Shown here piece by piece: positions 40,878-53,731 of a stretch of DNA of 64,000 nucleotides (position 1 is its first letter; each line of letters opens with the position of its first letter). The translations under genes and the position numbers were made by a program. The stretch comes from Macrocystis pyrifera (Eukaryota; Sar; Phaeophyceae; Laminariales; Laminariaceae). Under the pieces are notes generated by a model, which saw only the letters and a list, made by a program, of their open reading frames with translations, was not told where the DNA came from and did not search any database. The DNA is taken from assembly GCA_031763025.1 (NCBI GenBank), contig JASSKH010000005.1, positions 7,809,514-7,873,513 of the forward strand. Direction: 5' to 3'.

Positions 40878-43800
40878 TTAAAAAAATGCTTTTGTTGGTG
40901 CAACGATATTTGTGCTTCGAAGCGGCCGCAAGACTCACAAAAGGTAAGCTCGTACTGCTGTCAACACAATCGTGGCGCTGCTCTGATGCTCTGCATCGTA
41001 CCTACGTTGACTTTCATCACACGGCACAATCGTGCCAACGATGCCCTGTGTTTAACCCGCTGTTTGTCGCCCGCCGGCGATATGGTCGCCTGTTGCTGAC
41101 ATCATGCGGCGACACAATCCGCCGACTTCCTTGTCGCGACGAATTTACACGAGTCATATAGAGAGAGACCATGGAAGCGGGTCGTGACTCTCGGTATACA
41201 CACACGCGCGGGTGGCATGGTTGCGTGTCGACCCTCTGAAAAACGTCGTACGCGGGAAATTGTTGCGGTTGGGTTACATCTTACTGCTATCATACGGCTG
41301 TAATCGCCAGCAAGGTTTATTCGCGTCCCCTTGCGCCGCCCGTTATCTCCTCTTCTTGTTTTGTCTCGGACGACAACAGTGCTTGCTACGTGGAGCTGAG
41401 TGCCTGCCAGTCGGTCGTGGAAGTGCAGCAGGCCATTAGGCAACACGCTGAGATAAATCCGAATCTTCCTTGGGTGGTGAGAAGAGATTATTTCAGTAAA
41501 AAAATGAGCGGGCGCCCGGCGTACGAATAGTCTACACTGCTGTTGATGGCATTGAAATACACCACCGGTACGTGGATGTTCCGGTACTATATGTGTCGTT
41601 TCGACAATGCGAAAACGGCGTTACTCTCTCTTCATATGAAATATGAGGTCTACGGAAGTGTGCGAAGTATTTTTCTGTACACAAAGAAACAAAAAAAACA
41701 AATATGGACCTTTTCGATTGCCGCTCTGCACAGCCGTGCAATGAATCTCTTTAACTCTTGCATTCTATTGAAAGCAAAAAAAAAATGTGTAACGTAGATA
41801 AGTGTCCATTCACCGTGCCGCCTATCCTATGACGGCGCGCAGATCGGTACCGGCTGGGATCAAAACCTTTGGTCGCCTCCCGAGTGCCTCACTCACGGCG
41901 ACCTGGACGCGGCCCTTCCAAACGACCGCCCCTGCCTCCTCTACAGACGGTGTTGGCACGCCGTCGCAGTAAATTCGGCCGCAATGCGCGCCGCCGGCAT
42001 CGATCCGGACAAGAGGTGGACCCCGCCCATGCCACCGCCGGCGGGTGGGGACAAGGTAAAAGAATGTGGTATGGAGGTGGAAATGGAGGAAGAGGAGGAG
42101 TGGAAGGAAAAGGGGGTTAAAGGAGGGCAAGTCGATGGGGGGGTGGAACTTGATGAAGAGCAGCGCCCGACGGGATTGTTCAGGGAAAATTCCATTCGGA
42201 TCGTTGAGTCTGCCATCTCGAAACCGTCCTTCGAGACCAGGTGGGTGGAAAGTGTGGTTGCGAAGAGGGTATGGAAATAGGTGATGTATGTGTAGGCGAT
42301 GCGTTGTTTTTCGACCCCAACTTTTTTTTTTTTTTGTCGTTTTTAGACGAGCATCTGCCACCCCAACAACCTAAAAGGGGCTCTGGTGCTCGATGCCTGC
42401 TAGGAGACTTTTGGGTATGCGAAGTCAAAACTACTGGTAAGGTTTATTCAATCCTCGTCAGTTCTGCCTGCGAGAATGCGCCAACTGAGCAGGGGACGTT
42501 TCTTGCGACAAAGCGCCTGACCCATTTCGATAGCCACCGAAAAGAAAGGCGCCGGCGTGCTTGTTGGATTCCCCCCGAATGCGCTGAAGCGAAGCATCGC
42601 AGATTATCATATCTTATCTCTTATTTACATGATTTCGCCCGTGCGTTGTGTCGCTGTCTCGCGCTCGAAATCGATTGTACGCGGGTGACCAACGCTCACG
42701 AACGTTCTCAAGGTGTGATCAGTTCGCGGAGGCTCTTGGGCGGTGCGTGAGGAGCGGACTAACGGCGGTGCATAGCAATGACGAAGATGCCGTGGATGTC
42801 TACGCTCGGCTGCAGGTGGGGATATATTTAAGCGAAACGAAACATATTGTTTGTGAGCAATACACTGCTGGGTCCGGTACCTAGGCTAAGAACCGCACAT
42901 AGAAAACGTGACTGGTCCCTGTTGTTTGGTGCTCGATGGAAGAAATAATGACAAGATTCAGGCGGAAACGATTACCCCCCCCCACCCCCCCGAGATAAAG
43001 CTCGACATGGAGCTCCTGCTTGTTCTCCACTTGCTTCGTTTCCTGTGCGAATGAATCGTGTACTGCCCAGAACGAAGAGAACGAGCATGCCTCCTATATT
43101 ATCCCAGAGACATGAAATTGCCATACCGTGCAAATAAAGTTGGCGATGCTCTGGTCGGCTGATCGCTCATGTGAATTACCCCATACCCGACATGGTTGGT
43201 TGTGCCTTTCAAACTGGTTGTGGCGTGCTATGATAATAGGATGTGAGTCAAATTTTCGGTGTACCAGGTGCAGCTTTCTCGTCGCCTTTCAGGACCTTCT
43301 TTTTTCTCGAACACGGGAATAGAATGTGGCTGTCCTATTCATGTTTTTTTTTTTCCCTGTTTTCGTCCACCGCTGAGTCCTCACTGCTTCCTCGCTGCTG
43401 CTGTCGACGGAATTCTACCCCTCCTTCCATCGATGGTTCGTTCCAACGCACATTAAATCGGCAGGTTGAAGGTCGTCTCCCTCTTCGCGTGTTCCTCACG
43501 ATGCCGCACGACGAGCTAGAAAACACGGCCGCCCTAAAGCAGGACAAGAATGGTGACATTAAGTTTGGCAGCGGGGGGTCCGCAAGAAAAGAGCCCCGTG
43601 ACACTAATGACGACGCCGTCGCCCTCAAGGGGCCTGGCGGTGGCATAGAGGGCGGAGAAGAAAAGGATCAGCAAAAAGAACGGCGGTCGGGAGGCGTAAG
43701 CGAAGGCCTGGTGTCGAGGCACCGCGTGAAGCTCTTCGCAGACGGCTCCTTGGGTGCGTTGAACGTGGACCAATGCCACCAGAAGCCTAGAACTGCACAC

Positions 43801-46800
43801 GCAGGGAAACGGAGTCACGCTTGCTGCAGTAGCGCAAGACGCGTGAAAACAAATAGAGTGTCGTACCTGGTAAGAACACACTGTTTCGACCTTCACGGCC
43901 TGTTTACAGCTTTTCCATCGCGTATGGTTACTTTCATTGCCTTTTTTTCGGTGTCGCGATGGTTGGTTGTATGGTCTGCGTTTTCCCTTGTTCTTATAAA
44001 ATATTATTACTGTTTGACAGCTCTGCTCTGTCCCACGCGGTACGTATCGCTTGGGCGCATCGCGTTGACTAACTTTTGCACTCGGCGTTCTGCGCACGGA
44101 CCCGTGTGTGACAATCGCCAAATACAATTCGGCCAGGGGCGGAGACGGCGGCAATGAGGGTGCCATACTTGGGCACGGACAACAAGGGGATCCTCAACCA
44201 CGACCCTGCTTCGCTCACCAAAAAGGTGAGAGTCGCGACAAGCAATGCGCTTGTTTGTGCCACCACACCAGATTTCAAAAACGGTTTTATGTGAATGATC
44301 ACAAACGTATACATCCGCTGTGACTTGGACCGATTGAGTAGTCGATGCTCATATTTGCAAGCTACGTGGCATTATACGTCGGCCCAACGTTTTATGAACG
44401 GGTGTACATGGTGCATAGAGCGAGAGGGCGGTCGGGACAGCACTGCGGGAGGCACGAAAATGCCATTCTAAAATATTTCAAGAATTAGATTATGTCAAAC
44501 ACACGCACGCAGTTTTGATCATGGTGGAGACAACCTGTCCAGGTTCCGCACTTGCACTGATGTCCCAGCGATTTTCGGTTTTGGTTCCGAGGCGAAAGAG
44601 AGAGGTAAAGCTTTTGTCGTTCCTTCAGACCTGCCACACAGTACATCCCAAAGAAAAAGCGCGGAAAATAGTCGTGATGGATCTACATCGTTCTCGGGGC
44701 CTACAGAGCGGGGACTACGAGTATTGCTGTTTGCTCGGCCTCCCCTCGATATGATGTACAGCCCTGCTTGTCCCGCACCCGCCCCCATGTCCCACCATCG
44801 AATCCAATGGAGCGGTTTCTTCGCAGGTTCCGCACGTACGGCGGTAGCCACTTTTCTATTGCCTACCGTGTCGCCAAATAATTTTCTCTCCTGAGGACGC
44901 ATCTACTTATGCTCCGCCCTACCTCCTCTAAGGGTCAATACTCACGGAATCCACAATCATCATAGCGTAGCGGCTCGTTTAGTTTTCGCGTGTACATCGT
45001 GGCGCAATTTTAACGCAGGTGGCGCAGGCGCGGGACCAGGGGTTTCGAGTGGAGGTCCACGCCATAGGAGATCGGGCCTTGAGTGCCGTGCTGGACGCCT
45101 TCGAAGAAGCGGGTATCACCCCTGCGGACCGGCCCATTGTGACACACTGCCAGGTATGGGGTCACATATATATGTACCCCAACGATAAGCCTTACCCGGA
45201 AGCATCCCCGAAAAAGGGTGTTGTTTGGGAAAGTCGTGAATGGCGCTAGCTGGAGGAAAGAGGCGGGATCGTTTTTTTTTTTTCGTTGCGGGGTTTTGAT
45301 CGACGGGAAAGCGTCGTAGGTGTGTCCCCGGCGATTCGGTCGGGACGGGAAGTAGCGGTTAACCCAGGCGTCAGGCCATCTACCTGATTTGTGCGCATAT
45401 CGCAGGGCGCTGCTGTACGTGGTTTTTGTTGCATCGTACTTGATTGGAATCGTGGAGACGAGGAACAGTCGATGGTCGTAAAAAATGAGTTATTCCGAGG
45501 AAGAAAAACGAGGGGTCTCGAATAGGGTCGCTGCTGTTCTCCGACGAAGCCGCGCGTACGTCAGCGCCGCTTACGTGCACGGGGGTAGGGGTAGAGCAGA
45601 GATATTTTATAGCATTAGCCATTGAAAACGGATGCACGTCTGATTGGAAGAATTGCACGTAGATCGAGCCGACCTCAAATCACATTTTGATAGACAGCGA
45701 CGATATCACCCATGGAGTCAACTTCTGGACCGTACGGGCGGGGTCAGGACTATATGGTACACCGTCTTTACTATTAACACCTGGCGGCTTCTTTTTCCCG
45801 TCTCTTCACTTTTGGTAGTGCAGTAATTTATAATTTCCCGTCTTTCACGGCGGTTCCGCTTGTACTCGTTGTTTTCGTTTTGTTGGCGTCAACCGAAGAT
45901 GGCGGGTCCAGACCTCGTGAAGAGGATGGTAGCGATAGGCGCGGTGGCGGCGGTGCAGCCATCTTTTGTGCCTTCGGACGCAGCCGTAGTGATGAAGCGC
46001 CTGAGGTGCGTGTGTGCCGCGTATTAACCAGACAGTTGAAGCGTGGCTCGGGGCTGGACTATCGGAAAATATCTCTTCGCTTATGTGTTGGATGCGCTTC
46101 GCGGTGGTTATATGCCCGAGGGACATTCGCGAGCTCCGCTCGAAAATTCCGAATATGTGCCTTTCAATACCCTGGTGTACAAAACCCACGGCCCTTTTTT
46201 GCGCCTCCTCTGTTCGATCTCGCACACGCTTTTGCACCCGTCTCTTTCGTTCTGGCCCTTGAGAAAAATACAGCCCTTCGGTTCATACGAGTTGCTACCC
46301 CTGGCGCACCCTCTTGCACGCGGGGGTCACCTGTGCCGGCAGTAGCGACGCCCCGATCGAGGTGAGAGAGTCGAGAGTCGCCGAAGATACCTCGTGGGTG
46401 GTTATCTTAGGCTCGATCACGAAACTGTTACAAAATTGAACGCTACGATGTATTTGTGTGTGTAGGAGTGTAGGCGCACGGTTTATTTTGCGTCACGGAC
46501 GTTCCGGTTGAGTGGTGGCTCCATGCAGGCGAAGTACGAGGGCTGCGTATGGCGCGTGCGGACGAGCCCAAGCCGAATTGGTATCCCTGTACATAAGTAG
46601 CTGCGTCATGGGGTGGGTCGTGCGTTTCCTTCGCGACTTTTCCACAGCTTGAAGTACGTAGACACCCCTGCAGTAGTATGCAAACTGACATCATGAAGCG
46701 CACGAAACTGGGGAAGCGCAAGAGGGTGGGGGGGGTCGGACTTCTCCAGCACGCCCATACAGACGGACGGATATGCCGGCATGACTTCTGCTTCAGTCAT

Positions 46801-48288
46801 CCAGGGTTTTTTATGTCATACGTCGTATTTACAACTCACTGCTGTGTGAAGGCGTTAAATCGTGTTTGCCATAGTTGTCGTATCCACCTCATTTTTCCCC
46901 GTGTGGATCACGGTTCGCTCCTATCCCCGAATACACCCCTTACCCCCGCCTCCCCCTCCCCCGCCCCCCACGACCACGCGCATCCAAGCCGCCTTGAAGA
47001 AGGAACGGTGCACCGTCTCTAAAGAGAGATGTGATCAATGGTGACGTGACTAAGGCAAGCAACGAATGAGTTTCCCCACTGACCCGAGTCCATGCCCCCC
47101 CCAATCAATCCCCCCGCTGGTGGGTCTGCCAGACCCACGACCCGATGCGTGGCATATACGACGCCGTTTACAGACCCAACGTGCCTCCTCAGTCGGGACC
47201 CCAGCCTTCCTCCCGCTTGCACCCAAGGCGGGCTCGGAAGCCGCCGCTGTACATGCTACCGTCCTCTCTGCTGTCGCTACCGCCGCCGCCGCCGCCTCTG
47301 AGATCGGGGATAAAGCACCCAAACATACTCGTGAGGGTATTGAGGCGCAGGGAGGGCGGGGCGAGGAGAGTAGTGTGGAGGAGGCCGGGCGTGGTGTGAC
47401 GCCCTTTCTTCCGGACGAACGACTTTCGCTGGAAGAGGCTGTCTGGATGTACACCGCAGGGGGTGCCGTTGCTGCGGGCGTCAAGGATATACTCGGAACT
47501 ATTCGGCCGGGGTCCTTGGCCGACCTTACGATCATTGACGTCGAAGGGGGGGCAGAAGGACTGCTGAAAAACCCAAGGTCGGTGTATGTGCGCCGGATAC
47601 GTAAGAGACGCGAACACGATGCGTTGCTGTGTATGTGTTTTTTCGACTGTATTGTTTCGTTCGTCAGAGCTTTCGTATGTGTCTGAGCCGCTTCGATTTT
47701 GCGCCGATGATTTGCAGCCGAAACGTCGGTCAACCAATACATGCTTCCCACACCTGGCAGGGGCTTTGTATCTGCTGCCGATGTCGGTTGTGTTTCAGAG
47801 TCTTTGAAGCAAGCGAACGTCGCGCAGTCGACTGTGAAACTATTGCAATAGTTGCCCCCCATGGCGTTATCTCGGGTCCGGCACGCTCCTGCGTACTGTC
47901 ATTGATTACGTCTTTTTATTTTAGCTAATCTCCAATCTCCGCAATTTCGACTTATTTTCACACACCCTCCCCCCCTCCCCCCTCCTCGAATCTCCACCAT
48001 ATGAGTAGCCTTATCGTGGAGGCCAAAGTTTCCCAAGTTTGGGTAGGCGGGTCGTGTCGCTGGAACGCCGCCACCGATTCTCCGAAGGGATCGCTGGGCA
48101 TAGACGAAGAGAAAGCGGTCTTGCAAGGGTCGCTCTCTGGGAGCGGATTCCCGGGCAAGAACGGGCGGAAGCGCAAACGAGTTGAAGAAAGCGACCGAAG
48201 CAACAGCAGCAGCAGCAGCAGCAGCAACCACAACACGTGGTTGTCGGGTGGTCCCCGCCGGATCGGTCGGTGCCCATGCTGCTCTTAG
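40480..48288 (+). CDS. Amidohydrolase family protein, YtcJ/LAF3-like, 11 exons
   Basis: Exons 40480(or 40547)-40636, 41380-41476, 41843-42240, 42713-42815, 43465-43753, 44137-44225, 45019-45153, 45899-46005, 46274-46361, about 47133-47577 and about 48006-48288 join in phase. The metal-binding motif HLHI (PGLQDAHLHIGF), GWDQNLW, HRVKLFADGSLG, VHAIGDRAL, PIVTHCQ and GSSDAPIE are all seen, followed by GSLADLTII: the full order of amidohydrolase-3 proteins. Members hydrolyse C-N bonds; plant LAF3 is linked to phytochrome A signalling. Acidic or Gly-rich insertions (after GDKVKE; around 43540-43690; Ala-rich near 47250) lengthen it to about 700 residues. The usual N-terminal NGxIxT strand is not found, so a 5' exon may be missing. 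Exon 10 carries an apparent one-base frameshift. Substrate unknown. Confidence 0.85.
40847..40877 (+). repeat. Poly-C tract, about 30 bases
   Basis: An almost uninterrupted C run in amidohydrolase intron 1 (poly-G on the other strand), followed by TTAAAAAA. Similar G/C runs recur through the window. Confidence 0.85.
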
Positions 48289-50043
48289 CACTCTTTTGCA
48301 AGTGCACTGTACAGGAACGTACATCCCAGTCTAATTCCAAGTAATCTATCCCCGAAACGGAAGCTCAGTCCTAAAGGGATTAAAAAACTGTTTTCGAAGT
48401 GCACTTGGAGTGTATCTGAAAAGGCTTAACGGGTTTTGTATTTGAGTTTGTTGTTGTTGTTGTTGTGTTTCTCTCCTCCGTGGTTTTATTTTTGTAAAGC
48501 GCTGCTGTAGTGCGGGGTGAGTAGGTAACGCGCTCTATATTGTACATGCAGTGGCCCCTCATCAGGGTGTTTCTTTTTTTAGTGGCCGCCAGCAGAGTCG
48601 TGCCGCCGACGGCGCAACGGGTATTTTAAAGGTCAATGTACCACAACTGCACCTGTACACGTGTAAAAGCGCCTCTCCGTTTTTTTTTTTTTTTCCGGAT
48701 GCCGGTCGGCCCACTCTACCGATCTCCGAACATAGAGGAACGCTTAATGACATGACATCGCGTCGGAATGACAGCAAGTCGTCGTTGTGTAGGGTTGGAC
48801 AACGAGATGCTCGAGATCGAGCGTGTCTTCCTTGCCTTGCTAAATATCGTATTGACGTATCGACAATGGTCGAAATCAAGCGTGTCTTCCTCGCCTTGAA
48901 AAAAAACGTATTAACGACCGACGTTCTGGTTGGCGCGGAGTGGTGCTCGAAGGACCCACGGGATCTGTTGACGGCGAAGGGGGAGGGGGGGGAGAGGAGG
49001 GGTGTACTCGATATCATGCATGGCCGTAGTCGTACGACAATAGATCGGAGGGGGGGGGGGGGGGCTTCTGCCCAAAAACCCGACGACTGTGGGTATGGCT
49101 ATCGTCGTCATGGTGTGTGCCTTTCCAGTACCGGAAGTAGTTACAGTAGCTTAGGGCTGCCCGGACCCCCTCGCCTTCTGTACGCCTCCAGTGCCTGCTT
49201 TCCGCGCGTTCCTTTTTTTCTCCTTTGTTTTCGCTTCTTTCTCTTTTTTCTCTCGTTGCTCTCTCTTTCTTTTCTCTCTTCTGTCTTCCCTTTTCCTGTT
49301 TAGCTCTTTCGTTTTTTTTCGCGTGTCTTGCACGCGTGTACGTATTCATAGCTAACTCTCCTTGTTGGCGGACTTTGCTTTAGTGTCTTTTCGGCTCGCC
49401 GCCCTCCCCCCCGTCTACCTGCCTGCGAGTACGCAAGTCCGCGTATTCGCTTGCGTTTTTTTGCTTGCGTAACATCTTGCGAATTGCCTTACGTATTGTC
49501 ATGTTTTTTCCCTCCCTGCCTTCTCTCCTTTTTCTCCTTCTTCTCCTTTTCGTTTGGATTTCACTTGATTTGATTTGATTTGATTTGATGTGCTTAACTT
49601 CGTTGTTTTTCGTATGCGGTCCTCTCGGTGTTGATTGCAAGTCGTACAATCTATGCATCTGGTGCCATACGTGCACTGATTTAACATTTTTCCTATCGTT
49701 TGCATTCCAGAGTGTCGTGTGACGACGGACTAAAGTTTTGGCGATGAGTCAATGTGGGAACAACGACAACAACAGGCAACTCGTGCGAGGATAAAGCGTA
49801 CCGTTTTGCAAGGTACTCAGCGGAATGGTCTGCACCTTGTAACAACCGGCATGGGCCCGACTGAGCGTCCCCGAGGGGGATACAAAAGCTTCTTTCAAGG
49901 CACGCGCTTTTATGCACTGCCGGCACATCTTCTGTCGTTTCGTCGGCTTTGCATTAACCCGCGGGGGCTCCAGGCAGCCCAGACGAGACATACATAACAG
50001 AGCTATTAATAACTCCTAATAATTCATAATCTGGTTATGGTTG
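48289..50043. other. Intergenic region between convergent genes
   Basis: Between the amidohydrolase (+) and the zinc-finger gene (-). It holds the partial poly-G-headed repeat, long pyrimidine tracts (49200-49320, 49500-49560) and a minus-strand open segment at about 49807-49985 (MCRQCIKARALKEAF) with a possible donor but no partner. No gene is called. Confidence 0.45.
48985..49070. repeat. Poly-G-headed repeat, copy 2 (partial)
   Basis: GGGGTGTACTCGATATCATG, CATGGCCGTAGTCGTACGAC and a second G run. Only the first part of the unit is present. Confidence 0.6.
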
Positions 50044-53000
50044 TCATGATGAGACTCCTTCCCGCCAGAGAGCCCCAGCCCCTCTCTTTCCCGGCTTCTT
50101 GAGAGCAGTGAGAAACACTGTCACGTTGATGATATCGGCGGCAAGGAAGAGCTCGTTGAGATACGCCCTGTCATCAAAACGAAAAAGAGAAGAGTATATA
50201 CCAGGTGGCGAGGTGCGTGAACGACATTGCCGAGGGTGAAATAACAAACTGCACCAAGCAAAAAGGCAACGAACGTGCGTGGAGTCCTTGTCTACAGATT
50301 ATAGAATCTACCATCGATAGATATGCAAGAGAGTCGGTGTTTTTCGCTCTTGAGTTACGTACAGTAGCACAGCCATCGAATAAACACCCGGAAGTGTGAA
50401 GCATCGAGCCTTTTGTTCATGCGATGCCAAAGCCACGTAGCGAGCACTACAAGATGAGATAATCGACTTTCTGGCGCGATGCATGGCCCGCTACGAGCTT
50501 TCTTACAGCACGGAGTGATTAGCTACACTACCAGGTACTGCTGTGTAAGATACCCTTTGCAGCTAGCTGTGCTCGTAGATACTGCAAAATTCAAAAGCGT
50601 ACAAGTATCGATTTCACATGCAACCGTACCGAGTCGACAAGTGCAAAAGGAGCGCCTGGCAAATACACGTCCACAACAAAACATACCTGCCGTCGGATAT
50701 TCGTTTGGCAGCCAAGAGCGCATTCCCCTCAGACTCGGCAAACGCCAGTAGGGCTATTTCCGGGTTTTCGATGCGCGTCGAAATCATCACCTGTGGGCAG
50801 GAGATAGGGCACGTTGCGGCGGGTCGGCGGGAGAGGGAAAGCGGGAGGCACGTCCATACAGTAAAAGGAGGCAACGCTATGCCACCAAGCGTTGCAACAC
50901 ACGTTCGGGGGCTAGGATGGAAGCAAGAGGTGGGCGAAGAAAACATATCGTGCGTGAGGGGAGACTGCACCGTATCAGGTTGTTATCGGTAACGGCATTA
51001 ATAGCTCGGGTGCCGCGCTTCAATTATACAAGTGTTCTTCAACATCAACTCACATTTTGGCATTGCATCTGGGTTCTATTTGTACGTACTTCCATGTGTT
51101 AGAAGATATCAATAGTATTGCCCGCTTCCAATGCCTCAAACTGCCCCCGCCCCCGACCGCCCGGCGTACGTAGCGTTCTGTCTACTAACAAACGTGCCGA
51201 GTTGACGAACTATCTGGAATGTTCTCGAGGGAACCTCTTACCTTTCCGACACTTCGAACAACTTCAATCTTGGGCTTTCGAGCGATCACCTGCGGTAATA
51301 GATTCAACAGAAAGACGGGCCGGGAACAGAACACCGCTTCTGTTTGGTGCTAGCCAGTACCGTTCTGCTGTGAGGCCGATGTGTCATTATTTATTTTGAA
51401 GCATAGGTCGGCAACGTCGAATACTCGACCAAACAACGATGAAGCAGACCAAATAAAGACTTGACATGGTACCTGCCGAACACACTGGCATCGGAGCTTG
51501 CGCTGGCGTGTTGTACGTCGGCGCGCCTACAAGCTTGCCGCATCCAGCGATCCTGCCCGCCAATAAACAACAAAATGAGCTAGAGCTTCAAGCTACCGCA
51601 CCTACAAGCTTTCCGCATCCAGCGATCCTGCCCGCCAATAATCAACAAAACGAGCTCAAGCTTCAAGCTACCGCGCCCCCTCCCGATACTCCTTCCGCCA
51701 CGCCCAGGGTGTCTGCTCAAAGCACTACGGTGTTGTCCACCGTGCACACCTTTTCAATGGATGCCTCCCACGCGTCCACGAATGCCTCGCAGTTCTTTAG
51801 GTGGTCTCGTCTTTCGACGAGCGGAAGTGGACCTTGGCCGCAGGCACATGTCCAGCTTTTCTTCCTACACAGTGACGAGGCATGCTCATCTAGTTGCCGG
51901 GCTGGAAGAGAGTCGCCGCAGGAGCGACACCGCACCTGGCGTTCCTGGCACTCTTCCTCCTGCGGATGCCAGCATCGTGTGCCCATCAAGCAACCGGTAG
52001 TGTGAGGGTTATATGCCCTGGCTTGTGTCATAAAGTTGGGGGGGGAGGGGTGTAATCGATATCATGCATGGCCGATCTCGTAGGACCATAGACGCATCCC
52101 GGGTGGGGGTGTGTGCTTGGTATCATGCATGGCCTTACATCTGGACGATTTTGGGTATCGTGCTGTGTAAAACCCCTCACGCTAGGTCACTTTCGGGAAG
52201 GGAAGAGAGGGGGGGGGGGGGAGGTGTACTCAACATCATAAATGGCCGTAGTCGTACGACCATAGACCATCGCACCCCTACAACGCCGGGACGGAGCACG
52301 TCGGGTTTTCACCGACCAGGCAGACATTGCTTGCACCAAGCGCGAAGCGGCGTGAGGGGTTGGGCGAGTCGCATGAAGGGTAAGCTGCATCCTACTAAGA
52401 ACCGCTTTAGAGGCGGATTTTCTTGCATGTGGATGACAGCATCAATGAACTGATTTAATTTCTGGTGTGGCCACTTCCAGAGACAGCAATGGGTTTACTA
52501 TGTAACTGACTCGTGGGTGCCACACTATGTATACAATCATCCGCCTTGTGCAGTCACCCGGCACAAAAATGACCTCACTTGACCGCCAGCCCTGGTAACG
52601 GCCAAAAAAAAAAAACGGTACCCTGGCTGTCTAGCTCACGCAGTGAGAGGCGTGTCTAACACCGTCGTCGCAAACCCAACCTATATATACCAGGTATATA
52701 GTATGGAGTGGGGGCAAGTATACCCCCCAAGGGCATCACGATCGGGTGGCCCCGAGATGCAGCACAATCTTCACTGTCACGGTGATAGTGCCGCTGGGCG
52801 TAGCAACGGCAAGTATGCATTACGGCGCATTCATTATATGAGCGGACGTTCTTGAGGGCTACGTACCGCTGCTGTACTTGAAAATGTTGCACGTCCATCA
52901 ACGCAAGAATAGTTGCGGCCTGAGAGAAAAAAATAAAGTTTTTTTTTACCGTATTCTACCCTCTCGACTCTTCCCACTACGTACCCCGCAGCAGCCGTCT

Positions 53001-53309
53001 CCCCTAATGTTCATTACCTCATGCCTTCTGAGCTCGTCGGCGTAACAGTAGCCCCCGCATGCCTCGCAAGGCACGACTCTGCGCGTGCAACCCCCATTCC
53101 TTTCGTGGTTCGCGAAAGTGCTCATCATCACCGGTTCCCCGCATCGTGTGCAATTTCGGCGGCGGTTCGGGCACGCATCTTCAAGGTGACGCTCTCGGGC
53201 GGCGGGCAGTATGAGACGCGAGCACAGCGGACACGGAAGAAGTCTGCAGGTTGAACGTATGTGCCGCTCTATCTGAGCGATTTCCACAAACTCCGCGCAC
53301 TCTGGACAT
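50044..53309 (-). CDS. TRAF-type zinc-finger protein, 4 exons seen, 5' end incomplete
   Basis: Exons 53309-53018, 51959-51750, 50790-50687 and 50167-50044 (stop TGA) join in phase. Exon 1 begins CPECAEFVEIAQIERHIRST and carries successive C-x2-C..H..C fingers (CPLCSRLILPAARERHLEDAC, CTRCGEPVMMSTFANHE, CEACGGYCYADELRRHE). Exon 2 adds CRSCGDSLPARQLDEHASSLC and CACGQGPLPLVERRDHLKNC. This spacing is that of TRAF-type fingers, which mediate protein interactions in signalling and ubiquitin pathways. No RING or MATH/TRAF-C domain is seen; a RING could lie in an unplaced 5' exon between 53.32 and 54.04 kb. The C-terminal 75 residues (NPEIALLAFAESEGNALLAA, LNELFLAADIINVTVFLTAL) look helical and are not recognised. 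Confidence 0.7.
51526..51675 (+). repeat. 75-bp tandem duplication in an intron of the zinc-finger gene
   Basis: Two adjacent 75-bp units starting CCTACAAGCTT.CCGCATCC. The few differences are scattered point changes. The unit is a multiple of three and is open on the + strand (PHPAILPAN.QQNEL.LQATA), but that frame has no other support. Confidence 0.7.
52036..52180. repeat. Poly-G-headed repeat, copy 3 (partial)
   Basis: GGGGGGGGAGGGGTGTAATCGATATC then GCATGGCC, then a second short copy of GGTATCATGCATGGCC. It lies in intron 1 of the zinc-finger gene. Confidence 0.6.
52208..52420 (-). repeat. Poly-G-headed repeat, copy 4 (longest)
   Basis: From the G run through CGGGACGGAGCACGTCGGGT, TTTCACCGACCAGGCAGACA and TTGCTTGCACCAAGCGCGAA to AAGAACCGC. 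On the minus strand it is open for 67 codons (MQLTLHATRPTPHAAS..VQAMSAWSVKT), ending in a Pro-rich tail encoded by poly-C. The same frame is open in the copy at 53732. Confidence 0.7.
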
Positions 53310-53731
53310 CTGAAAGAAAACCACGGGTAGGTAATACAGCGGGGCAGTCCGATACAGACCGGCAGCAGTGCGTGCCTTTATTGCTTAAGTCTGCGGGGCA
53401 TACAGAAACGGCCGGCGGAACGGCAAAACACGCTCTCCTCCTCAAATGACTATCCGTTGGGGGTTTCAACGTTGGTTCTCTGCTGGTCGTCTGCCCTCCT
53501 CGTACGCGAAGCCACGGAGGTTTTTGATTGCCGCTAGAAATCGCTTGCGCCGGACTGCTATCCAATATGCCTACTTTGACGGAACGCGCTACGTGTTAGT
53601 ACAACACCGTCTCGCGAAGCGCACCGGGACACGACGGTACACTTGGGCACGGTGGATCTCGAGAAATTCAAAGAAGACGCGCGCAGTGCACAATAGGTCG
53701 CGCGAATAGTAGAGGTGAGCGCGCTGATTGA

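Noticed and set aside
41822-42361. 179-codon open frame on the minus strand
   Set aside because: Antisense to amidohydrolase exon 3; Pro/Leu-rich composition reflects the coding strand's bias.
43534-44166. 210-codon open frame on the minus strand
   Set aside because: Antisense to amidohydrolase exons 5 and 6; no independent motif.
46043-46262. Exon candidate reading KYLFAYVLDALRGG
   Set aside because: It is not needed: 46005 joins 46274 in phase and gives the family sequence YPWRTLLHAGVTCAGSSDAP.
47050-47862. 270-codon open frame on the minus strand
   Set aside because: It is antisense to amidohydrolase exon 10, whose plus-strand motifs and splice phases are clear.
47629-47928. Alternative last exon of the amidohydrolase (ASHTWQGLC)
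   Set aside because: The segment at 48006-48288 (VSQVWVGGSCRWN) fits the family's closing strand better and matches the splice phase.
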